Made by a program: the position numbers and the translations under genes
The notes under the pieces: model-generated
The model's input: the letters and a program-made list of their open reading frames with translations, nothing else
The model's database searches: none
Told to the model about the DNA's origin: nothing
Assembly: GCA_013041785.1 (NCBI GenBank)
Contig: JABDRK010000247.1
Span: 1-6,229, forward strand
Reading direction: 5' to 3'
Length of the DNA stretch: 6,229 nt
Origin: Eudoraea sp.
GTDB taxonomy: Bacteria > Bacteroidota > Bacteroidia > Flavobacteriales > Flavobacteriaceae
Shown: positions 1 through 5,911 of the stretch, piece by piece
Numbering within the stretch: position 1 is the stretch's first letter
How the letters are laid out: each line of letters starts with the position of its first letter

Positions 1-1
1 T

Positions 2-154
2 TCTTATATCGCCCCCTATATCGCGGTAAAGGAAGTACCCAATGCCGGTGTTCCTGTCCTGGATTCTATATATAATTCCTTACCTCCTAAAATAGCCGCC
101 TCAAAATACGGGAAGGAACTAAAAGCGCTGTTGGAAGCGCGCAGCGGGGAGTAG
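2..154 (+). CDS. C-terminal end of a plus-strand protein, possibly DUF4369/thioredoxin-like family (partial)
   Basis: The second forward frame is open from the window edge to a TAG at 152-154, which is followed at once by a second in-frame stop, TAA. It gives 50 residues beginning SYIAPYIAVKEVPNAG and ending KELKALLEARSGE. The other two forward frames do not give a convincing protein. The pattern of a short aromatic stretch, then LDSIYNSLPPKIAASKYGKEL, recalls the helical segment that follows the DUF4369 domain in secreted Bacteroidota proteins, many of which continue into a TlpA-type thioredoxin domain. Here the protein stops directly after this segment, so no thioredoxin domain follows. That family link rests on memory of the pattern and is only moderately certain. 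The gene converges on the minus-strand operon, with just 3 bases between the two stop codons. Confidence 0.65.
   Translation, partial: SYIAPYIAVKEVPNAGVPVLDSIYNSLPPKIAASKYGKELKALLEARSGE
121..140 (-). terminator. Possible weak intrinsic terminator of the minus-strand operon, inside the convergent gene
   Basis: Read on the minus strand, the sequence forms GCGCT, a 6-base loop TCCAAC, AGCGC and then TTTT. This is a perfect 5-bp GC-rich stem followed directly by four T residues. It lies 18 bases past the stop of the 88-residue gene and overlaps the last codons of the plus-strand gene. The short stem and U-tract make it a weak candidate. Its position, just after the last gene of the operon, is the main reason to list it. 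Confidence 0.3.
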
Positions 155-157
155 TAA

Positions 158-424
158 TCAGAGCTTGTTGAGCTTGTCAACCAACGCCCTGGCTTTTTTC
201 TCGAGCTCGGCGCGAACCGACTTAAAATGGGCTTTTTGGTCTTCCACCCCTTTCTGATTTACTTTAGCCATAAGTTCGTCAAAGGTAGCTATGGCAGTGT
301 CAATAATAGCAGAACCCTCCTTGGTGCTCTCTTTTTCATTTGAGGCTTCAATGATATAGACTGCCTCAATGATATCCCCTAATACATAGTTGATATCTTT
401 CTTTAAATCCCGGATATTGGCCAT
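158..424 (-). CDS. Conserved-looking small helical protein of unknown function (88 aa)
   Basis: This is an 88-residue protein starting MANIRDLKKDINYVLGD and ending in a lysine-rich helix (KKARALVDKLNKL). It has no cysteine, signal peptide or membrane segment. The residue pattern suggests an all-helical, probably cytoplasmic protein with a coiled-coil-like second half (about residues 42-88). I recall similar short uncharacterised proteins in Flavobacteriaceae but know no function. The frame stays open upstream to 484, into the end of manA. I chose the ATG at 424 because the leader before it is A-rich (a run of eight A residues ends 3 bases before the ATG), a typical initiation context in this phylum. 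The upstream in-frame extension would overlap manA and has unrelated composition. It is the last gene of the operon, 25 bases after manA, and has its own candidate promoter. Confidence 0.82.
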   Translation of the reverse strand: MANIRDLKKDINYVLGDIIEAVYIIEASNEKESTKEGSAIIDTAIATFDELMAKVNQKGVEDQKAHFKSVRAELEKKARALVDKLNKL

Positions 425-435
425 GAGTTTTTTTT

Positions 436-469
436 CAAAAGTACACTTTTTAAAGGGTGACTTCCAAAA
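436..469 (-). promoter_or_regulatory. Candidate Bacteroidota-type promoter for the 88-aa gene
   Basis: On the minus strand, TTTTG (469-465) is followed after 21 bases by TACTTTTG (443-436). This matches the -33 TTTG and -7 TAnnTTTG elements of the primary sigma factor of Bacteroidota at an accepted spacing. The predicted transcript would start around 429-431, only a few bases before the ATG at 424, giving a very short leader. The element lies across the stop codon and last codons of manA, so it would be an internal operon promoter. The motif match is direct; promoter activity is inferred. Confidence 0.42.
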
Positions 470-1418
470 GCTTGGCCCTATCACTTTCCAGAACCAGGGA
501 ATCCAGTGCTGCAGGGATCAGACAAGTCTCTCCTTTTTTCAGTGTAAAACGCGCTTGGGGTGTCGACAGATCAACGTTCCCATCCACCGCAATAAGAATG
601 CTAAAGGCATCCCTTTCGGAGTAGTCGCGGGATACCCGCCCGTTAATGGGGAGGTATTGGGTATTGAAGTATGTGCAATTTACCATGGGATTAGCCGTAT
701 TGTCTACTTTATCGTAAGCTACCCGAAAATCCTGTTTGAGACTAAAGTCTATCGCATCCAGAGCTTGTTCGGTATGCAATTGCCGCTTATTTCCCTTCGC
801 ATCCTCCCTGTCATAATCATATACCCGGTATGTGACGTCTGAAGTCTGCTGAATTTCCGCCAGCATTACCCCGGCTCCAATGGCATGTAACTTTCCGGCA
901 TTGATAAAAAACGTATCTCCTTCCCGTACTTCTTCCTTATTCATAAGGTCCAGCAGGGTGTTGTTTGCCAATCTTTTCTTGTACTCTTCAGGGGTTACCT
1001 GCTGATTAAAGTCGACCAAAAGCCTGGCCCCGGGATCGGCGTCCATAACATACCACATCTCTGTTTTTCCAAATGAATTGTGACGTTGCTTTGCCAGTTG
1101 GTCATCCGGATGTACCTGTATGGAGAGGTCAGCTGCAGCGTCAATAAATTTTATGAGAATGGGAAAAGTTTTTCCGAAGCGCGACAAAACGCTGTTCCCC
1201 AATAAGGCCTCCGGGAACCGATCAATCAGTTTGTCTAAAAATTCTCCGGAGTAAACGCCGTTAGCAATTTCGGAAACATCGCCGGGAACTGCTGATACTT
1301 CCCAGCTTTCTCCGGTTTTGAATCCCGTCGTTGGTTTCCCTAGTTCGTTATGGAGTTTGTTACCCCCCCAAATACGTTCTTTAAGGATAGGTTTGAACTT
1401 AAGTGGATACGTTTGCAT
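450..1418 (-). CDS. manA: Class I mannose-6-phosphate isomerase, short (firmicute-type) form
   Basis: This zinc-dependent enzyme interconverts mannose 6-phosphate and fructose 6-phosphate, linking mannose use and GDP-mannose/polysaccharide supply to glycolysis. The 322-residue length fits the short form typified by Bacillus ManA rather than the ~390-residue enterobacterial form. Visible hallmarks are the N-terminal ERIWGG (15-20), GESWEVS (36-42), the zinc motif QVHP with Gln101 and His103, Glu120 in KTEMWYV, His178 in NAGKLHAIGAG, and the active-site stretch TYRVYDYDR (196-204) with Arg198. All expected metal ligands are present, so the protein should be active. The C-terminal third (about 245-322) is a second cupin-like barrel. 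The ATG at 1418 is 4 bases after the peroxiredoxin stop, so translation is probably coupled. No frameshift or truncation is seen. Confidence 0.95.
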   Translation of the reverse strand: MQTYPLKFKPILKERIWGGNKLHNELGKPTTGFKTGESWEVSAVPGDVSEIANGVYSGEFLDKLIDRFPEALLGNSVLSRFGKTFPILIKFIDAAADLSIQVHPDDQLAKQRHNSFGKTEMWYVMDADPGARLLVDFNQQVTPEEYKKRLANNTLLDLMNKEEVREGDTFFINAGKLHAIGAGVMLAEIQQTSDVTYRVYDYDREDAKGNKRQLHTEQALDAIDFSLKQDFRVAYDKVDNTANPMVNCTYFNTQYLPINGRVSRDYSERDAFSILIAVDGNVDLSTPQARFTLKKGETCLIPAALDSLVLESDRAKLLEVTL

Positions 1419-1422
1419 CGTA

Positions 1423-1875
1423 TTATTGGTTTTTTAAGGCGTTCAATGCCTTTCTCATGTGGCTTGCAGCATTAATGCTGTTAAATGCCATCACAATTTT
1501 CCCGGTTTTGTCTACCACATAGGTCTCCCGGCCGGGCAGCAAATTGAACAAATTACCTTCTACTTTAAACAGTTTCCGCACTTTGTTTTGGCGATCCGCC
1601 AGTAAAGTGAAAGGCAATTTATATTTTGATGCAAACTTACGATGCGATTGCTCGGAATCTCCGCTGATCCCGATCACCAACGCTCCTCTTTCGGTGAATT
1701 CCTCATATCTGTCTCTGAATGAACATGCCTCTTTGGTACACCCCGGGGTATTGTCTTTGGGGTAGAAAAAGATCACCAGGTATTTCTGGCCGATATGAGT
1801 GCCTATATCAAAGGGGTTGCCGTCCTGATCCTTTAGCGTGAATCGTGGGATCTTATCACCTACTTTTAAACCCAT
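1423..1875 (-). CDS. bcp: Thioredoxin-dependent thiol peroxidase, Bcp/PrxQ-type peroxiredoxin
   Basis: This cytoplasmic peroxidase reduces hydrogen peroxide and organic hydroperoxides with electrons from thioredoxin. The 150-residue length is normal for the family. The active-site stretch FYPKDNTPGCTKEAC (37-51) carries Thr43, the peroxidatic Cys46 and, five residues later, Cys51, the resolving cysteine typical of the atypical 2-Cys Bcp/PrxQ subgroup. Arg116 in PGRETYVVD completes the catalytic triad. The segment LLPGRETYVVDKTGKIVMAFNS resembles the variant common in Bacteroidota and some Proteobacteria. There is no signal peptide. The ATG at 1875 lies 3 bases after the stop of the pterin enzyme and the gene ends 4 bases before manA, so it sits inside a tightly packed operon. 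It has no pathway link to its neighbours that I can see. Confidence 0.94.
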   Translation of the reverse strand: MGLKVGDKIPRFTLKDQDGNPFDIGTHIGQKYLVIFFYPKDNTPGCTKEACSFRDRYEEFTERGALVIGISGDSEQSHRKFASKYKLPFTLLADRQNKVRKLFKVEGNLFNLLPGRETYVVDKTGKIVMAFNSINAASHMRKALNALKNQ

Positions 1876-1878
1876 ACC

Positions 1879-2286
1879 CTAACCGTTGTAAGTAACAAAA
1901 TTCCTGGGGGTTTCATACAAAACCACTTCCAGTTCCCTGTCAGCGGCAATATGGGGGCGCAATTTGTTCCAGATCACTACAGCGATGTTTTCGGCCGTAG
2001 GATTCAGAGATTTAAATTCGGGCACTTGTACATTCAGGTTCTTATGGTCCAGGGCCTCTTCAACCTCCATTTTAATCAGCTCTTTGAGTTCCTTCATATC
2101 GATAACCATACCCGTTTGCGGGTCGATATCACCGGTAACGCTCACAATTAACTCATAGTTGTGGCCATGAAAGTGCGGGTTATTGCATTTCCCAAATACT
2201 GATTCATTTTGAGCATCATCCCATTCTGGCAAATACAGGCGATGGGCTGCGTTGAAATGGGCTTTACGGCTGACTTTAACTTTCAT
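1879..2286 (-). CDS. queD: 6-pyruvoyltetrahydropterin synthase / QueD-family enzyme (COG0720)
   Basis: Members of this family act on 7,8-dihydroneopterin triphosphate. QueD makes 6-carboxytetrahydropterin for queuosine; the related PTPS makes 6-pyruvoyltetrahydropterin for tetrahydrobiopterin. The 135-residue protein keeps the zinc histidines His15, His40 and His42, the catalytic Cys34, the Asp80-His81 pair in LDHKNL and the pterin-anchoring Glu125 in LYET. The active-site segment GKCNNPHFHGHNY places the cysteine six residues before the first HGH histidine (C-x5-HGH), as in animal PTPS. Escherichia coli QueD has the shorter C-x3-HGH. The family is certain; which reaction it performs is not, and the symbol queD is a family label. 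Its ATG lies inside the end of idi (11-base overlap), and the peroxiredoxin gene follows after 3 bases. No other queuosine gene is visible nearby. Confidence 0.92.
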   Translation of the reverse strand: MKVKVSRKAHFNAAHRLYLPEWDDAQNESVFGKCNNPHFHGHNYELIVSVTGDIDPQTGMVIDMKELKELIKMEVEEALDHKNLNVQVPEFKSLNPTAENIAVVIWNKLRPHIAADRELEVVLYETPRNFVTYNG

Positions 2287-2815
2287 TTGCGGACGTTTTT
2301 GAAAACAGGTGATCGTAGAATCTTTCGAAAATAATCTTAAACCATGCGGTGTATTTCTGAGGATTTTCGGCTATGTCTTTTCTGATTTCCCCGGGCAGCA
2401 TCCATTTCCAATCTGCCACTTCCTCCGGATTGATAACAGGGGCCTCATTGTAGTGGCCAAGCATAACATGGTCTAACTCATGTTCGGTAAGGCCATTGTC
2501 AAACGCTGCTTTGTAGATGAAGGAAAAGAGCTCTTTAATCTCGGTCTCAAATCCCATTTCTTCCTTAAGCCTTCGTGTTCCTGCCTGTATGTTCGTCTCG
2601 CCAACACGCTGATGACTACAACAGGTATTGGTCCAGAGTGAGGGGGAGTGATACTTATGGGCAGCGCGCTGCTGTAGCATAATTTCGCCCTTATTGTTCA
2701 TCACAAATACCGAGAACGCACGGTGCAATACTGCTTTTTCATGAGCCTCTATTTTAGGCATGGTACCTATAGGCTCGTCTGCCTGGTTTACCAGAATAAC
2801 CATTTCCTCTTTCAC
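2276..2815 (-). CDS. idi: Isopentenyl-diphosphate delta-isomerase, type I (Nudix fold)
   Basis: This cytoplasmic enzyme converts isopentenyl diphosphate to dimethylallyl diphosphate, the starter for isoprenoids such as quinones and carotenoids. In Flavobacteriia the precursor normally comes from the mevalonate pathway, which makes an isomerase essential. The 179-residue protein shows the active-site cysteine Cys65 in TNTCCSHQR, metal-ligand histidines near His25, His31 and His68, the Nudix-like helix GETNIQAGTRRLKEEMGFE (72-90), Glu111 and Glu113 in LTEHELDH, and Trp158 near the C terminus. The first codon of the long form is GTG (2815); an ATG four codons in (2803) is equally possible and would remove only MKEE. 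A -7-like box at 2820-2827 would put the transcript start almost on the GTG, which slightly favours the ATG. It is the first gene of the housekeeping operon and overlaps queD by 11 bases. Confidence 0.94.
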   Translation of the reverse strand: MKEEMVILVNQADEPIGTMPKIEAHEKAVLHRAFSVFVMNNKGEIMLQQRAAHKYHSPSLWTNTCCSHQRVGETNIQAGTRRLKEEMGFETEIKELFSFIYKAAFDNGLTEHELDHVMLGHYNEAPVINPEEVADWKWMLPGEIRKDIAENPQKYTAWFKIIFERFYDHLFSKTSANES

Positions 2816-2819
2816 ACGA

Positions 2820-2827
2820 CAAAAATA
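2820..2827 (-). promoter_or_regulatory. Candidate -7 box (TAnnTTTG) upstream of idi
   Basis: The minus strand reads TATTTTTG, an exact match to the Bacteroidota -7 consensus TAnnTTTG, 5 bases before the GTG and 17 before the ATG of idi. I found no convincing TTTG at the usual -33 distance; the inverted repeat at 2831-2855 occupies that region. Some promoter must serve idi if the upstream operon is terminated, so position supports it, but the motif is only half complete. Confidence 0.33.
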
Positions 2828-2855
2828 GCACCTTTACCCAAGATTTGGGTTAAGG
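2820..2855 (-). terminator. Probable intrinsic terminator of the surface-protein operon
   Basis: On the minus strand, an 11-base arm CCTTAACCCAA (2855-2845) faces TTGGGTAAAGG (2841-2831) across a 3-base loop, with 10 of 11 positions pairing. It is followed after 3 bases by the T-rich stretch TATTTTTG. It starts 44 bases after the stop of the PorP/SprF gene and ends just before idi, exactly where a terminator between the two gene blocks is expected. The near-symmetric repeat could instead be a protein-binding operator for idi. Confidence 0.5.
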
Positions 2856-2899
2856 GCATCTTAAAACTTAAATGTCGATAATATGTGGTGGTGGTTGGG

Positions 2900-3859
2900 T
2901 TAGAAGAATCGGGGTGATTTCAAATTACCCTGAACCCTGATGAAATCGTAGCGGAGGATGACCTCAAAAGAACCATCGTTAAAGGCTGCATTACCCAGTT
3001 CTGTTATCTCACGATCGTATGCCAGGCCAATCAGGAAAGAAGGAGAAATCTGGAATCCTGCCATACCACTAAATGCGGCATCCCAGCGATAGGCCGCTCC
3101 GATAATAAACTTGTCGTTGTACATGAAATTTGCAGAGAGGTCCAGTTGCAAGGGGGCCCCTTTGGTCACCTTAGACAGAATTGCAGGCTTAAACTTCCAG
3201 AAAGCGCTCATGTCCATTACATATCCTGAAATCAGGTAAAAAGTCATTTGCTCAGTGGCTGTAGACAGGGAAGATTCATCGAAATGGCTGGTTTCAAGGA
3301 TCCTGGGCACCGAAAATCCAGCATAAAACCTTTGTGTATGGTAATATACACCAGCTCCTATATTGGGTGAAAACCGATTCTGAATATCCTGTTGTAGGGT
3401 TGGGTCCGGACCCCCCGGGTTGGCCAGGTTCTGGTTGAGTTCGGAAAACCGGATATCGAGCAGATGGGCACTACCTTTGATCCCAAAACTTATTCGGGCG
3501 TCATCAGAAGCCTTAATGGTGTAGGAAATATCCAGGTCAAAATACGTCTCGGAGGTAGGTCCGATCTCGTCATTGACAATGGAGACACCCAGCCCCGCCC
3601 CGCCATAGCCCATAGGGGTGTGCAAATTAAGGGTTTGTGTTTTTGGAGCCCCATCCAGGCCCACCCATTGCGCACGATAGAGGGCAGCAATGCTCATATG
3701 GCCCCTCGATCCTGCATAACCCGGGTTCACACTCACGGTGTTATACATATATTGGGTGTACTGGGCATCTTGCTGTGCCACTGCCGGGGATATCAGCAAC
3801 ATAAAGAGCAGGAGAGCCCATATGGTGTTTGGTTTTGGTATATATTGATTTGTATCCAT
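2900..3859 (-). CDS. PorP/SprF-family type IX secretion system outer-membrane protein
   Basis: The 319-residue protein begins with a signal peptide (hydrophobic core about 13-26, likely cut after Ala28 in SPAVA-QQDAQ). It continues with the family signature QQDAQYTQYMYN...VNPGYAGSRG (29-53) and RAQWVGLDGAPKTQTL (62-77). Alternating hydrophobic strands follow through the rest of the chain, and the protein ends in RYDF...SPRFF. The terminal Phe is a usual outer-membrane beta-barrel assembly signal. Family members such as SprF are needed for secretion or surface attachment of a particular T9SS cargo; PorP has a related role. The gene lies 14 bases after the stop of a type B cargo gene, so I infer it is that cargo's partner. 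The ATG at 3859 is preceded by AAGGAAAAA, a rather good ribosome-binding context for this phylum. Specific PorP or SprF identity cannot be set, so no symbol is given. Confidence 0.92.
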   Translation of the reverse strand: MDTNQYIPKPNTIWALLLFMLLISPAVAQQDAQYTQYMYNTVSVNPGYAGSRGHMSIAALYRAQWVGLDGAPKTQTLNLHTPMGYGGAGLGVSIVNDEIGPTSETYFDLDISYTIKASDDARISFGIKGSAHLLDIRFSELNQNLANPGGPDPTLQQDIQNRFSPNIGAGVYYHTQRFYAGFSVPRILETSHFDESSLSTATEQMTFYLISGYVMDMSAFWKFKPAILSKVTKGAPLQLDLSANFMYNDKFIIGAAYRWDAAFSGMAGFQISPSFLIGLAYDREITELGNAAFNDGSFEVILRYDFIRVQGNLKSPRFF

Positions 3860-3873
3860 TTTTTCCTTGTATA

Positions 3874-5886
3874 CTAGCGGTTTAGGTATAGGTAGCCAGA
3901 CAATGTCTTCATGTTGCCATTATTATCCTCAAAATCCAGGATATAGAAGTAGGTTCCGACCGGCAACTTATTCTCCATGTCTACAGTGACCCTACCCTCT
4001 GAGGTGCCGTCAAATACATTGCCCTGGCTGTTATACGCCTTGGTCATGTAAACCTGAACTCCCCACCTGTTGTATATTTTAATCGTATTGTTCGGGAAAT
4101 TTTCAATACCCCGTATTGTCAGTACATCGTGAACACCATCTCCATTGGGGGTTACCACATTGAATACCTCAATATCCGCTTCGCTGAAGTTTGGCTCCAG
4201 ATAATCCGGGATACCATCGGTGTCAATATCATCATTGCTGTAGTTTCCATCAGCATTTAGGTCTTCATCTATGGTCATAATATTATCGTCATCATCATCG
4301 GTATCGCGATAATCGGACTCCCCATCCCCATCTGTATTCGGAAGGTTATCGAAAGGATCGTCAATTTCATCATTCACATCCAGGTCGATTGTTGTATAGC
4401 CTTCGTAGCCATCATCAAGACCGTCGTTATCCTTATCTGAACCTATAAAGGTCACATCCGGAATTCCATCCTGATCGTGGTCATGGGCCTCAATATTATC
4501 GGGCACATTATCATTATCACTGTCCTGATCCACATAATCGGGTATACCGTCATTGTCCGTGTCTACGGGAATAATGCCCAGGTTACCACCGGTTTCATAT
4601 ACATCGTCCAGTCCATTATTGTTATCATCCTGACCACTTGGGGCCACATAATCTGCTGTAGTCTGAGCTTCCACATTGTCAGGAATACCGTCGTCATCAC
4701 TGTCGATATCCAGATAATCCGGAATACCATCCCCGTCTGTATCCGTTGGGTTGGTTGAAGGATCGTTATCGCCATCCAGGTTCAGGTCTTCAAAACTGTC
4801 AACGATACCATCGTCATCAGCATCGAGATCCACGCCCATTGGATTAGTCAATACGGTAACAGTAGCTGTGCTGCAATTTCCAAGGGTATCACAAATGGTG
4901 TACAAAAAGGTATCCGTACCCAGATAGCCGGGATCAGGGGTGTAAGTCACGGTATCATCCGAAGGATCATTGGGCGTACCCCCATCATCGACTGTTAGCG
5001 TGCCGTTTGCGGGATTCGTAGTAGTGAGGGTACCCAGTGAGGGCAGATCGTTATCGTTGGCGGTAATATTAATGGTAATTGGCGTGTCTTCAAGAGTAGC
5101 AATTGAATCGTCTATAGTATCAAGGATCGGGTTTACCGTAATATTGACTGTGGCCGTACTGCAATCGCCCATATTATTACAAACGGTGTAATCAAAAGAA
5201 TCCGAACCGTTATAATCCGGATCGGGGGTATACGTAACAATATCGTCTGTAGGATCATTTGGCGTACCTCCATCGTTTATGTTAACCGTTCCGTTAGCGG
5301 GATTGGTGGCGGTAATGGTACCTATTGTGGGTAGATTAGAATCATTTGCATAAACATCAATTACCGCAGAACTATCCTCATCCAAGGTAGCCACATCATC
5401 CACCAGGGTAGCCGCCTGCTGCAGGCAAACTACCGTAAAACCGGGCAATTCAATATCACAGCCGGCCTTGGTAATTGTCGCCGTATAGCGCACAACAGAG
5501 GTAGTTGCCGTAACCACCGGTTGCAAGGGGTCTCCGGAAACAGCCGGGTTCCAGGAAACTGTGGCACTTCCACTTACGTTGGACCTGATATCCAGAGTCA
5601 CCTGATTATCAGGTGCATTACAGTCGGTAAGAATGAAATAACCTGTAGCATTAGACCCACAAAGGGTACCGTCATAGGTAGCAAAATAAACCCCGGGCGC
5701 AGATGTTTCATAAAAGAAGTCTGTAGCCAATACCGTGGAAGTGTCTGATGCTTCATACCAACGATAATTGCTCTCGTCCCCCGTATTCGGAGCCTGCAAC
5801 AAGAACTGGGCATTAGATGCAGTAAACCCCAGCAGGGTAAAAACCATACTGAGGAGCAAAAATTGATATCGCTGTTTACTTTTCAA
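3874..5886 (-). CDS. Large secreted T9SS type B cargo protein with Ig-like and thrombospondin type 3 repeats
   Basis: This 670-residue exported protein is probably a cell-surface adhesin or structural protein. Domains in order: signal peptide 1-26 (KSKQR n-region, cleavage after ASNA); two beta-rich, Cys-containing domains about 27-90 and 91-160; two cadherin-like/Ig-like repeats 162-253 and 258-349; an Asp-rich thrombospondin type 3 region about 353-565 with repeated DxDxDGIPD motifs that should bind calcium; and a gliding-motility-associated (type B) C-terminal sorting domain about 572-670, marked by [21 protein letters not shown] and [10 protein letters not shown]. No enzymatic domain is seen. 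The first in-frame start is TTG (5886). The next ATG (5847) would destroy the signal peptide n-region, so TTG, or CTG at 5895, is preferred. An ATG at 5906 lies one base out of frame. The gene follows the upstream secreted protein by 25 bases and precedes the PorP/SprF gene by 14. Confidence 0.93.
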   Translation of the reverse strand: MKSKQRYQFLLLSMVFTLLGFTASNAQFLLQAPNTGDESNYRWYEASDTSTVLATDFFYETSAPGVYFATYDGTLCGSNATGYFILTDCNAPDNQVTLDIRSNVSGSATVSWNPAVSGDPLQPVVTATTSVVRYTATITKAGCDIELPGFTVVCLQQAATLVDDVATLDEDSSAVIDVYANDSNLPTIGTITATNPANGTVNINDGGTPNDPTDDIVTYTPDPDYNGSDSFDYTVCNNMGDCSTATVNITVNPILDTIDDSIATLEDTPITINITANDNDLPSLGTLTTTNPANGTLTVDDGGTPNDPSDDTVTYTPDPGYLGTDTFLYTICDTLGNCSTATVTVLTNPMGVDLDADDDGIVDSFEDLNLDGDNDPSTNPTDTDGDGIPDYLDIDSDDDGIPDNVEAQTTADYVAPSGQDDNNNGLDDVYETGGNLGIIPVDTDNDGIPDYVDQDSDNDNVPDNIEAHDHDQDGIPDVTFIGSDKDNDGLDDGYEGYTTIDLDVNDEIDDPFDNLPNTDGDGESDYRDTDDDDDNIMTIDEDLNADGNYSNDDIDTDGIPDYLEPNFSEADIEVFNVVTPNGDGVHDVLTIRGIENFPNNTIKIYNRWGVQVYMTKAYNSQGNVFDGTSEGRVTVDMENKLPVGTYFYILDFEDNNGNMKTLSGYLYLNR
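4192..4830 (-). repeat. Coding repeats: Asp-rich thrombospondin type 3 calcium-binding region
   Basis: Residues 353-565 of the secreted protein hold degenerate DxDxDGxxD repeats. Examples are [19 protein letters not shown] (382-400), [18 protein letters not shown] (442-459), [13 protein letters not shown] (484-496) and [13 protein letters not shown] (553-565). At DNA level, related blocks reading ATAATCCGGAATACCATC or near variants recur on the plus strand at about 4201, 4537 and 4713. Spacing is irregular. Family knowledge says such loops chelate calcium and stiffen the stalk of surface proteins. Confidence 0.85.
4843..5403 (-). repeat. Coding tandem repeat: two cadherin-like/Ig-like modules of 96 residues
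   Basis: Two consecutive modules (residues 162-253 and 258-349) share [24 protein letters not shown] and CSTATV, all displaced by exactly 96 residues (288 bases). Each has a cysteine pair six residues apart (236/242 and 332/338) that could form a local disulfide. The DNA is still similar, for example GGATCATTGGGCGTACC at 4964 and GGATCATTTGGCGTACC at 5252. The modules resemble the bacterial cadherin-like repeats of large adhesins. Confidence 0.88.
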
Positions 5887-5911
5887 ACCGTTCAGGGGAT
5901 TATCATCTGGT

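Noticed and set aside
182..199. GCCCTGGC followed by a T6 run as a plus-strand terminator
   Set aside because: The palindrome leaves no room for a stable loop, and the run encodes Lys-Lys-Ala on the minus strand. No convincing stem precedes the T run.
390..842. Plus-strand open frame of 150 codons opposite manA
   Set aside because: It lies antisense to a well-supported enzyme with intact motifs, and its translation is biased and matches no family I know. It is a shadow frame.
4477..4758. Plus-strand open frame of 93 codons opposite the Asp-rich repeats
   Set aside because: Its Ile/Val-rich translation is the antisense of repeated GAT/GAC-rich codons. The long open frame comes from that low-complexity composition, not from a gene.
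4192..4830. Regular short repeats that might suggest a CRISPR array
   Set aside because: The repeats are degenerate, in frame, unevenly spaced and code for calcium-binding motifs. There are no unique spacers between identical repeats.
5598..5813. Second minus-strand frame of 71 codons inside the secreted protein gene
   Set aside because: It overlaps the domain-supported frame and has no recognisable features.
5892..5906. Four-codon micro-ORF (ATG ATA ATC CCC TGA) before the secreted protein
   Set aside because: It is too short to support as a leader peptide, with no attenuator structure seen. The same ATG is better explained under the start-codon finding.
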